A model generated the notes under the pieces. It saw only the letters and a program-made list of their open reading frames with translations, searched no databases and had not been told where the DNA came from. Below, one piece after another: positions 1 to 6,571 of a stretch of DNA of 49,510 bases (its first letter is position 1; every line of letters begins with the position of its first letter). The translations under genes were made by a program, and so were the position numbers. Source of the stretch: Anaerolineales bacterium (GTDB lineage Bacteria; Chloroflexota; Anaerolineae; Anaerolineales; RBG-16-64-43); contig JAFGKK010000061.1 of assembly GCA_016928575.1 (NCBI GenBank), positions 1 to 49,510 of the forward strand. Direction: 5' to 3'.

Positions 1-42
1 CCGCCCCTGTCCATCCATCATCCGACGAAAGGAGAATGTACC

Positions 43-1038
43 TTAATGGGGGTCTCTTTTTTGTCCGAATGATGGGGTCCACTTAAGTCCTTGAACCTGA
101 AATACTATGTCGTTAGGTCCTGGGTTGCGTCCGTTCTTTTTCTTCCACTTATTCAAATATCGCATGAACCGGCTATCTTGAACCGGCATATTAGCTCCAG
201 TAATGCAAAATTTCTCATCAAGATATGCATTCCATCTCTTGAAATCGATCGTATCATCAACTTCAGTATCAAAAATCTCGTGGTATGTATATTCAGAGCC
301 CTTTCGAAACAATAATAGATTGTCATGTTTCTTTGCAAAGTAAGCATGTGTCTGCCCCTGAAAAGTTCGATAATGCCAAATTAAATCATTTACCAAATAA
401 GGGCGACCAAATACTTCATCCATAACCAGCCGGACATATCCGTTTACCCTCCAATCACAATGTAAATAAATACTTCCGTTTTCCGCCAGCAAGTCCCGCA
501 TCAGGACCATTCGCTCGTAAATCATGGCGATGAAAGAATCCGCGCCCTGGCCCCAGGTGTCACGGTAGGCGATCTCCTCGAGGATGTTGGGCTTCTTTGT
601 GAAGGTCTCATCGCCTATTTCAATATCCATCGAGAAATCCGCGCCCACATCGAAGGGCGGATCGATGTAAATAAGCTTCAACCCGCCTTGCTTTTCAATT
701 TCTTCACGTAGCGGGCCGTTTTTCAGTGAGGAGAGGATTAGCTTGTTCTCGCCCCAGATGAGCTTGTTCGTCCACCCACTGAGCTGGCGGCCGCGGGTAT
801 CAAAAAGCCCCATTTGCAAAGCCGTATCCGCCGGTTTTTCAGCGCGCGGTTCGTCCACCTGCTCAATGACCTGGAAGGGTAAGACAATATTGCAGACCTC
901 GCTAGTTTTACCGTTCCAAACCAGCTCAACTTCGCGCTTTTCATCGAACAGCAGGAAGCGGTATTTATCCGGAAGGGGCTTATCGGCTTCGAGGTAGCGG
1001 AGGATGTCCTGTCGTTCCTGTTCGGTGAGTCGTGGCAT
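43..1038 (-). pseudogene. C-terminally truncated adenine-specific DNA methyltransferase (type III Mod-like)
   Basis: The product resembles beta-class N6-adenine methyltransferases of the type III Mod kind. The catalytic motif IV DPPF is visible at residues 126-129 (LIYIDPPFD), followed by target-recognition-like sequence containing WGQGADSF and NGSIYLHCDWR. In this class the S-adenosylmethionine motif (FxGxG) lies C-terminal to DPPF. The protein stops at residue 331, before that motif, so the copy should be inactive. Homologues are usually 500 residues or more. The last residues (about KWTPSFGQKRDPH) do not look like methyltransferase and probably read into foreign DNA. Start ATG 1038 has a GGAAGGGG-type ribosome site just upstream. 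The 3' half uses more A/T-ending codons than the rest of the window, which suggests acquisition by transfer. No restriction subunit is seen. Confidence 0.8.
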
Positions 1039-1271
1039 GAAGATCCCCTTCCAACTACTGAATCATCCTATTCGCAAGATGAAATGAGGAAATAAAGAAT
1101 ATTCTTAATCATACAGGTAAATATGTAAAAATCAAAGCATTATTGAGTGATGGATAGTCGCGCAAAGGAGGTAAACAATAATTATTCAGGTTATTGGCGC
1201 GGGCACCGACTAATTGGAATTGGACTGAATCACTACTATTACTCATAACTTGGATAATTATGACAAACAAT
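1039..1271. other. AT-rich non-coding gap inside the island
   Basis: This stretch between the methyltransferase start and the recombinase stop is strikingly AT-rich against the GC-rich surroundings. No convincing gene is visible; short open frames on either strand look random. It probably carries the methyltransferase promoter, but no clear -35/-10 pair could be assigned. Confidence 0.5.
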
Positions 1272-1636
1272 TCACAACCTCCAATTATCCACCGGGCTCG
1301 CCCGCTTGTGCGCCGCGGCGATATCCACTTCGGCCAGACGGGCGTAATGGCGCACCATTTCCAGGCTGTGATGGCCGAGTAGATCCTGGAGGGTGAATAC
1401 GTCCCCTCCATTGCGGAGGTAGTTTATCGCGAAGGTGTGGCGGAACTTGTGCGGGTGGGCCTTGATCCCCAGTTTCTTCCCGAGTTTCGTGATAAACAAC
1501 CGCAGGCTGTTCCGGCAATACGGCTGCTGTTGGTTGTTCAGGAAAAGCGGCGCCTGCGGATCACGGGCGTCCGGCCTGTCCTTGAGATATTTCCATAAAG
1601 ATCGCCGGATCTCATTCCCTACAAAGACGATCCGCC

Positions 1637-1665
1637 CACCTGCCCCGGATGCTCTGTCCGGGGTG
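1637..1665. repeat. Palindromic insertion iv in the recombinase gene
   Basis: Begins CACCTGCCCCGGAT and closes with a complementary TCCGGGGTG after a short loop. It separates the codons for GKEGGAKGG from RIVFVGNE and changes the reading frame. The outer CACCTGCCCCG is identical to the copy at 2315. Confidence 0.7.
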
Positions 1666-1714
1666 CCCGCCCTTCGCCCCGCCCTCTTTTCCGGTGCGAA
1701 TCATGACCCGGCCG

Positions 1715-1800
1715 GTCACCAGGCCTGCCCCGGCGCCTGTCCTCGCGAAGCATCGCCTCTCGATTCTGTTTTCTGAGAGGCGATGAATGCGCAGCGAGGG
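1715..1800. repeat. Palindromic insertion iii in the recombinase gene
   Basis: An imperfect inverted repeat of about 21-25 bases (arms near 1741-1761 and 1775-1799, core GCATCGCCTCTC) next to a CCTGCCCCGG stretch. It lies between the codons for GDVDPGL and VTGRVMIRTGK and introduces an in-frame TGA at 1716-1718. Confidence 0.7.
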
Positions 1801-2314
1801 TGTACTAAGCCGGGGTCCACGTCGCCGATCCGCAAACTGGTGAATTCCGATGCGCGCAAGCCGGTATCCAGAAGAAACTTGATAACCGTCTGATCCCGGA
1901 GAGTGTATGGCCGGCGGGTTGTGAAAGCCTTGCGGTTGGAAGGCCGGCTTTCGCGTTTTTGGACACATCCCTTGACCATCGCCACGACCTCGTCCTTGGT
2001 GAAAGGCTCGATCGGTGGCGAGACGAATTTCGGGACTGGGATCCCCTTCATCGGGGTGGGAAATTCGAATTCCTCGCCGATCCACCGGAAGAAAGCTTGG
2101 AAGGTGACATAGATATTCCGTGTTGTTTTTGGTGAAAGCGGGTGTGTCTTTCCGTTCTTGCGGATGGGGACGTACTCGGTGGTTTTCCAGACCAGGTAGC
2201 GCTTCAGGTCTTGCGAGGTGATGCCGGGAACCTGGGTGTCGCCGCCGATGCGCGCCGCCCAATGCTCGAGGATATCCTTATAACTGCTGACTGTTCGCTG
2301 GCTTAACCCTTGCG

Positions 2315-2340
2315 CACCTGCCCCGCCGAAGGCGGGGTTC
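2315..2340. repeat. Palindromic insertion ii in the recombinase gene
   Basis: CACCTGCCCCGCC with a short loop and GGCGGGGTTC. It is in frame and adds residues around NPAFGGAG in front of the conserved QGLSQRTVSSY segment. Confidence 0.65.
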
Positions 2341-2394
2341 TTGTGAAGAATGAAGCCTTCGATCGCCTGGGAGACCGTTACCCCCCCTCGCATA

Positions 2395-2510
2395 TTCGCT
2401 GCACCGGAAGAACTCCGGTTTCGCATGCTCCCCCGCTGCGGGATCGCGCAGGCTCCAAAATCAATTCGAGAGCCTGCGCCCTCCGCGGGGGCAGGCGGGG
2501 GGCAGGGGTT
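2395..2510. repeat. Palindromic insertion i near the recombinase start
   Basis: Long imperfect inverted repeat with arms CCCCCGC...GCGCAGGCTC and GAGCCTGCGC...GCGGGGG around an AT-rich loop (about 2429-2492). It encodes a low-complexity Pro/Ala/Arg/Ser stretch that normal recombinases lack at the N-terminus. Confidence 0.6.
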
Positions 2511-2527
2511 TTGCGGTCTGACGTTCA

Positions 2528-2561
2528 TAGGAAAATCTCCTTCGAGAAGAAATTTTCCTAT
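2528..2561 (-). promoter_or_regulatory. Leader hairpin covering the recombinase ribosome site
   Basis: TAGGAAAAT at one end and ATTTTCCTA at the other form an almost perfect stem directly upstream of the recombinase ATG. The GGAG ribosome site lies within it, so the hairpin could hide the site. Whether this is regulation or part of a repeat is unknown. Confidence 0.4.
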
Positions 2562-2576
2562 CTACAACCTCCGGGC

Positions 2577-2610
2577 TAATAAAAAACCACCGGCCTCGCG
2601 GTCGGTGGTT
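2577..2610 (-). terminator. Rho-independent terminator of tRNA-fMet
   Basis: On the minus strand AACCACCG and CGGTGGTT form a stem followed by a T run (TTTTTTATT). It begins about 9 bases beyond the tRNA 3' end. Confidence 0.85.
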
Positions 2611-2618
2611 CCAAAAGG

Positions 2619-2690
2619 TAGCGGGGCTAGGATTCGAACCTAGGACCTCCGGGTTATGAGCCCGACGAGCTGCCACTGCTCTACCCCGCA
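2619..2690 (-). tRNA. Initiator tRNA-fMet (anticodon CAT)
   Basis: Cloverleaf on the minus strand with anticodon CAT in the loop CTCATAA. Initiator features are visible: three consecutive G-C pairs at the base of the anticodon stem (GGG/CCC), an unpaired 1-72 position (U against U), and an A11-U24 pair in the D stem. The T arm reads GGTTCGAATCC. The 3' CCA is not fully encoded (ACC followed by T). It has its own promoter and terminator. Its 3' end faces the broken integrase, so it is a plausible historical integration site. Confidence 0.93.
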
Positions 2691-2716
2691 GCGATGTCCC
2701 CCGGTCACGCGCCGGG

Positions 2717-2746
2717 ATTGTAGCACTCCGCCGCCGTCCCGGTCAA
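2717..2746 (-). promoter_or_regulatory. Promoter of tRNA-fMet
   Basis: TTGACC, an 18-base spacer and TACAAT on the minus strand. The predicted transcription start is about 20 bases before the tRNA 5' end. Confidence 0.75.
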
Positions 2747-2815
2747 GGTATCGGGGATTTTCCGCCAAACGGGTTTTCGAAAGGCTTATGTGTCTTTTGT
2801 GCTTTTTGTTGCCGA

Positions 2816-3277
2816 TTACTTCCCCGTATTTCCCGGAATCTTCCGTGCTGGGATCTCCATCTCAATCGCGTACGGCGTAAACCCGATCGATTCGTAGAAC
2901 GCGATCGCCGCCCGGTTCCCGCTCAACACGCCCACGGCGATCCGCTTATCCGCCGGCCAGATTTCTTCGCGCAGGATCCGCATCATCTCGCTCCCCACGC
3001 CGCGCCGCCGCATTCCCCGCTCGACGAAAATCTTCCGCAGGTGGACCGTGTCGGGATGCTCGCGGTGGATCGTGTGCAGCGCGTACCCCGCGGGCTTGCC
3101 CTCCGCCTCGAACAGCACCGTCCGGTAATCGCCCGCCAGGAACGCGCGCATCCGCTGTTCCAGCCAGGCGTCGGATTGAACGCGGTTGCGGTGCCCCTCG
3201 TCCTCCACCAGCGCGCGGTTCATCCGCGCCAGGAACGGGATATCCTCGGTGGTTGCGAAACGGTGTTGGATGATCAT
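2816..3277 (-). CDS. GNAT-family N-acetyltransferase
   Basis: A 153-residue single-domain GNAT protein, the normal length. The acetyl-CoA pyrophosphate-binding motif A is visible as KIFVERGMRRRGVGSEMM, and the C-terminal helix/strand as AIAFYESIGFTPY. The substrate cannot be told from sequence; such proteins acetylate small amines, antibiotics or protein N-termini. Start ATG 3277 has no visible Shine-Dalgarno sequence. It lies between the tRNA and murI, separated from murI by a repeat block, so it is probably a single-gene unit. Confidence 0.85.
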   Translation of the reverse strand: MIIQHRFATTEDIPFLARMNRALVEDEGHRNRVQSDAWLEQRMRAFLAGDYRTVLFEAEGKPAGYALHTIHREHPDTVHLRKIFVERGMRRRGVGSEMMRILREEIWPADKRIAVGVLSGNRAAIAFYESIGFTPYAIEMEIPARKIPGNTGK

Positions 3278-3297
3278 GAAGGATGAGAGGAAAACCT

Positions 3298-3418
3298 CTG
3301 GATGCCCGCTAAAAACATGCGGGTATGACGATCAAAACGTCACTCCCGCGTGCTTTACGCGGGGGTGGATGCCCGTTGCGTTTACCCCCGCTTGGCATGC
3401 GCGGGCGCCGACATGACG
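3298..3418. repeat. Dispersed GCCCGC...GCGGGTATGACG repeat block
   Basis: Contains two to three imperfect palindromic units of the form TGGATGCCCGC...GCGGG...ATGACGATCA. A related block lies near 49375-49500. No coding signal is visible. Confidence 0.6.
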
Positions 3419-3419
3419 A

Positions 3420-4244
3420 TCACTCGAGGTTCTGCTCCATGAGTCGATCATCGTCAGCCCATTTCACTCTCTGCACCGGAAAATCCTCCCCCAGCGCCAA
3501 ACGGATGAAGCGCCGGAGAGAATCCGGATCGCCGCTGGTGAAGGCGCAGACCGACCCGGCCCCGCCGCCGCGCAATCCGCCTTCCGCCAGCAGCTGCTCC
3601 GTCTGCCGTGCGATCGCCGGCGAAGGATCCACGATGGTCACCCGCGGCCCCAGCACCTTCCGCAGGGCGCCCTCCACCAGCGGATAGTGCGTACAGCCGA
3701 GCACCAGCTCGTCGATCCCCTCATCCAGCAGCGGCTGCAGCCGCACGCGCAGGTACGTTTCGAGCTCCGGGCCTTCCGTCTCGCCGGCTTCGATCCGTTC
3801 CACCAGGCCGGGCAGGGTTTGGGGGATCACATGCACGCCCTTCCCGTAGCGGTCCACGGCGCTCGCGAACAGTTCGCCGTGGAAGGTGGCCTCCGTGGCG
3901 ACCACGCCGATCACGCCGCTGTGGCTTTCCCGCGCCGCCGGCTTGACCGCCGGCTCCATCCCCACGAACGGAACTTCCGGATGCGCCGCCCGCAGCGGCT
4001 GCAGCGCCGCGGCCGAGATCGTGTTGCAGGCGACGACGATCAGCTTGGCGCCCCGCGCCAGCAGGAACGATGCGATCCCAAACCCGAGCCGGCGCACCTC
4101 CTCCATCGGGCGCGAGCCGTAGGGCGCGTGGGCTTGGTCCGCCGCGTAGAGAAAATCCTCGCCCGGCAGGCGCAGCCGCAGCTCGCGCAGGATCGTCAAT
4201 CCGCCCACCCCCGTATCGAACACGCCGATGGGTGCCTTGTTCAT
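3420..4244 (-). CDS. murI: Glutamate racemase
   Basis: Converts L-glutamate to D-glutamate for peptidoglycan, in the cytoplasm. The 274 residues are the usual length. The N-terminal FDTGVGGLT motif, the first catalytic cysteine C73 in VACNTISAAA, and the second catalytic cysteine in LGCTHYPLVEG are all present, so both half-sites are intact. ATG 4244 lies 7 bases after a TATAAT on the same strand and has no Shine-Dalgarno sequence, so translation from a leaderless mRNA is likely. The presence of peptidoglycan genes (with murE at 17.5-19.1 kb) indicates a cell that makes murein, although some Anaerolineae lack a complete wall. Confidence 0.95.
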   Translation of the reverse strand: MNKAPIGVFDTGVGGLTILRELRLRLPGEDFLYAADQAHAPYGSRPMEEVRRLGFGIASFLLARGAKLIVVACNTISAAALQPLRAAHPEVPFVGMEPAVKPAARESHSGVIGVVATEATFHGELFASAVDRYGKGVHVIPQTLPGLVERIEAGETEGPELETYLRVRLQPLLDEGIDELVLGCTHYPLVEGALRKVLGPRVTIVDPSPAIARQTEQLLAEGGLRGGGAGSVCAFTSGDPDSLRRFIRLALGEDFPVQRVKWADDDRLMEQNLE

Positions 4245-4251
4245 GAAGGGG

Positions 4252-4257
4252 ATTATA
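4252..4257 (-). promoter_or_regulatory. -10 box for a probably leaderless murI mRNA
   Basis: TATAAT ends 7 bases before the murI ATG, so transcription would start at or next to the start codon. No good -35 was found. Confidence 0.5.
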
Positions 4258-4267
4258 CACGGGTGGT

Positions 4268-4452
4268 GAAAAAAAACAGACAGGCTGGACAGGTTTTTTC
4301 AGGATTTACAGGATGGGGATATAAAAATTACAGAGAGGAGATATGCAGAAATGAACGGTGAAGGGATCCTTAACCGGCTTATTTCACCAAAAGAGAAAAT
4401 GAAATCCTGTCAATCCTCTTGGGTGTATCATCCTGCAAATCCTGTCCAGAAA
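4268..4452. repeat. Inverted pair of CTGGACAGG...CAGGAT repeats
   Basis: The left arm CTGGACAGG(...)CAGGATTTACAGGAT (about 4278-4315) and the right arm, reading CTGGACAGGATTTGCAGGAT on the minus strand (about 4432-4450), face each other across about 120 bases that contain no gene. It looks like a small MITE or a pair of dispersed repeats. Confidence 0.55.
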
Positions 4453-4480
4453 AATAAAACGCGGCCCATCCGGACCGCGT
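4451..4480 (-). terminator. Rho-independent terminator of rplS
   Basis: ACGCGGTCC and GGGCCGCGT pair around a GGAT loop, followed on the minus strand by TTTATTTT. It begins about 27 bases after the rplS stop. Confidence 0.8.
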
Positions 4481-4506
4481 CGTGGAAAAATCGCGATCGA
4501 ACCCGC

Positions 4507-4860
4507 TTAGGCGTTGTCGCTCTTATCGTGCAGCCGCGCGCGCTTGCCCTTCAGGTTGCGCAGGAAGTAAAGCTGCGCCCGGCGCACTTTGGCGCCCTTC
4601 TGGACCACGATCTTATCCAGGCTGGGCGAGCGCAGCGGGAAGGTGCGCTCCACGCCGATCCCGTGCGTGGCGATGCGCCGCACGGTGATGCTCGATTGGC
4701 TTCCGCCCTTGCGCAGCCGGATGATCGTCCCGCGGAATTCCTGGATGCGTTCCTTCTCGCCTTCCTTGATCTTCACGTGGACGCTGACGGTATCGCCGGG
4801 ATGCAGGTCCGGGACGTTTTTGTTGACGGGAAGTTCCAAAGCTTTTAATATTTCGCTCAT
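4507..4860 (-). CDS. rplS: 50S ribosomal protein L19
   Basis: L19 lies at the interface of the 30S and 50S ribosomal subunits. The protein is 117 residues, the family norm, with the conserved DLHPGDTVSVHVKI, EFRGTIIRLRKGG, GIGVERTFPLRSP and RRAQLYFLRNLKGKRARL segments. The start at ATG 4860 is chosen because the family begins just before this point. An upstream in-frame ATG at 5076 would add 72 residues of non-homologous sequence. A promoter with a strong extended -10 lies about 60 bases upstream and a terminator follows, so it is transcribed alone. The usual partners (trmD, rimM, rpsP) are absent here. Confidence 0.96.
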   Translation of the reverse strand: MSEILKALELPVNKNVPDLHPGDTVSVHVKIKEGEKERIQEFRGTIIRLRKGGSQSSITVRRIATHGIGVERTFPLRSPSLDKIVVQKGAKVRRAQLYFLRNLKGKRARLHDKSDNA

Positions 4861-4917
4861 TTCATCCGCCTGCCGGAACAGCAATTTGCCGCCAGAAACC
4901 TCCTGGACGGCATGCAG

Positions 4918-4949
4918 ATTATACCACAGGCCCGGGAAGGTGCTGTCAA
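4918..4949 (-). promoter_or_regulatory. Promoter of rplS
   Basis: Perfect TTGACA and perfect TATAAT on the minus strand, with TGG before the -10 (extended -10). The spacer is 20 bases, longer than ideal, and the extended -10 may compensate. Confidence 0.7.
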
Positions 4950-5106
4950 GCCCGATCCTCACCTCCTTCCCCCGTCCCCTTCCCTGTCTTCCGAGATGAG
5001 TCTGGAGAGGGGCAAGGGGCGCCCCGGCCGGGTGCGCTCCTCGCACGCCCGGATTCGGAGGGTTTTCGCAGATCATTCGCGCATTCCGGGAAGGCGCCGG
5101 GAGTCG

Positions 5107-5112
5107 TATAAT
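5107..5112 (+). promoter_or_regulatory. -10 box for a probably leaderless LCP-family mRNA
   Basis: TATAAT ends 7 bases before the ATG at 5120, the same geometry as at murI. No Shine-Dalgarno sequence lies between them and the -35 is weak. Confidence 0.5.
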
Positions 5113-5119
5113 TCACGGG

Positions 5120-6349
5120 ATGTTCCAACGGACGATGGACTCGATCAACGCGCTGGTGGACCGGTTCCTGCATTGGGCCGGATCCCTGCCGGGGCGCCCG
5201 GCCGCCGGGGATACGCGGCCGGCCCGCGGACCCCGCAAATCCCTGAGGTCCCGCTACTTTCTACTGGCGGGGGCGATCGGGATCGTCTGCCTATGCTCCA
5301 CCCTCGGGATCGGCGTGTGGTCGTACGCGCCGGTCGGCCCCCGGCCCGCCCTGGCCACCCTCACCCCCACCCCGTTCTATCCAGTGCGCGAAACCCTCAC
5401 CCCCTTCGTCCCCGATCTCAGCGGTGGAGGCGAAATCCCCACTCCGGACGGCGCGGGCCTGCTCACGCCCACCCCCCCGATCGCCAACGTCCCTTGGGCT
5501 CCCTACGCCGGACCGATCTACCCCGCCCTGACCCAGATCCCCACCCCGCAGGAGGTCTTCGTCACCGGCGACGACATCATGAACGTGGCCGTGCTCGGCA
5601 GCGACCTGCGCCCCTCCGGCCTGGGCGGCTTCCGCACCGACACCATCATGATCCTGATCCTCAACAAAACCGCGAAGAAGGCCGCCCTGGTTTCCTTCCC
5701 GCGGGATCTCTACGTCTACATCCCGGCCTACGGCATGGAACGGATCAACATGGCCTTCCCCGGAGGATTCACCCTCAACTACCCCGGCGGCGGGTTCGGC
5801 CTGTTCCAGGATACGATGAAATACAACTTCGGCCTGACCATCCACCATTACGCGATGATGAACTTCTGGGGCTTCAAGGACCTGATCGACAAGCTGGGCG
5901 GGATCGACGTCTACTGCGCCTACGGCCTGCACGACACCCGCCAGGGCTATCCCAACGGCTACGGCGTCGCCGCCGGCTGGAACCACATGGACGGGGAAAC
6001 CGCCCTGTGGTACGTCCGCTCGCGCTACACCTCCAGCGATTTCGACCGTGTCCGCCGCCAGCAGGAGGTCCTGCTCGGCATCTCACAGACCCTGCTGAAC
6101 AAGAACGTCCTTTCCAACCTCCCGGGCTTCTTCGTCACCCTGGCCCAATACGTGGAAAGCGACCTGACTCTTGAGGCGATCCTGCCCTTCGCGGAAATGG
6201 CCGCTTCGGTCTCTCTCTCTTCCATCCAGCGGGCCAGCATCGTCCCCAAAGCTTATGCCACCGATTGGATCACACCCGACGGGAAGATGGTGGCGCTCCC
6301 CAATTACCCCGCCATTCACGATCTGCTGGCCGGCCTGCTGGCCGGCTGA
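5120..6349 (+). CDS. LytR-CpsA-Psr (LCP) family membrane protein
   Basis: LCP proteins transfer undecaprenyl-linked glycopolymers onto peptidoglycan outside the membrane. This 409-residue protein has a cytoplasmic N-terminus, one membrane segment (about residues 46-68, YFLLAGAIGIVCLCSTLGIG), a Thr/Pro-rich linker, and the LCP domain from about residue 150. LCP hallmarks are DIMNVAVLGSDLRP, the Arg-containing GGFRTDTIMILI, VSFPRDLYVYIP, DKLGGIDVY and WYVRSRYTSSDFDRVRRQQ. These arginines and aspartates bind the polyprenyl phosphate. It appears to be a single gene followed by a repeat. The exact glycopolymer acceptor or donor is unknown. Confidence 0.92.
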   Translation: MFQRTMDSINALVDRFLHWAGSLPGRPAAGDTRPARGPRKSLRSRYFLLAGAIGIVCLCSTLGIGVWSYAPVGPRPALATLTPTPFYPVRETLTPFVPDLSGGGEIPTPDGAGLLTPTPPIANVPWAPYAGPIYPALTQIPTPQEVFVTGDDIMNVAVLGSDLRPSGLGGFRTDTIMILILNKTAKKAALVSFPRDLYVYIPAYGMERINMAFPGGFTLNYPGGGFGLFQDTMKYNFGLTIHHYAMMNFWGFKDLIDKLGGIDVYCAYGLHDTRQGYPNGYGVAAGWNHMDGETALWYVRSRYTSSDFDRVRRQQEVLLGISQTLLNKNVLSNLPGFFVTLAQYVESDLTLEAILPFAEMAASVSLSSIQRASIVPKAYATDWITPDGKMVALPNYPAIHDLLAGLLAG

Positions 6350-6362
6350 CCCTGTCCCTTCC

Positions 6363-6471
6363 CGTGTCATTCCGAGGCCGCGGGAGCGGCCGAGGAATCA
6401 GCCCTTCCGTCATGCGCCGCCGATTCCTCGCCGCCCTTCCAGGGCTCCTCGGAATGACACTGCGCCGGGGG
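6363..6471. repeat. Palindromic TGTCATTCCGAGG element
   Basis: TGTCATTCCGAGG at the left and CCTCGGAATGACA at the right bracket internal copies of CGAGGAATC and GATTCCTCG. It follows the LCP gene and shows no terminator T run. Related units lie near 29342-29426 and 31711-31834. Confidence 0.75.
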
Positions 6472-6571
6472 TCGAAGTCCGCTTGACTCCCCGGCCCTCC
6501 CGGCATACATTGGATTCATCCGGCCGCTCCCGCCCGTGTGCGGCGGGATTACCGCCGGAACCTGGAGAGAA

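Larger units (their letters stand above)
1272..2528 (-). pseudogene. Tyrosine recombinase/integrase broken by palindromic insertions
   Basis: Homologous to XerC/D-type tyrosine recombinases. The N-terminal SAM-like domain (QGLSQRTVSSYKDILEHW) and the first catalytic Arg (DTGLRASEFTSLR) lie at about 1810-2390. The C-terminal catalytic part at about 1272-1640 keeps box II (HKFRHTF) and the terminal His/Tyr (LGHHSLEMVRHYARL). All catalytic residues therefore survive, but the frame is broken between GDVDPGL and RIVFVGNEIRR by two palindromic insertions that shift the frame and introduce stops. A third palindrome sits in frame near 2315-2340, and a fourth occupies the codons after the start. The start ATG 2528 has GGAG upstream inside a leader hairpin. 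The gene ends near AT-rich DNA and starts about 90 bases from the 3' end of tRNA-fMet, a classic integration setting. It is judged a pseudogene. Confidence 0.85.

Noticed and set aside
1903-2112. Short plus-strand open frames across the recombinase pseudogene
   Set aside because: They are antisense to clear recombinase codons and show no homology or ribosome sites.
4861-5076. N-terminal extension of L19 by 72 residues from ATG 5076
   Set aside because: The extra sequence is non-homologous, crosses the rplS promoter, and the family starts at ATG 4860.
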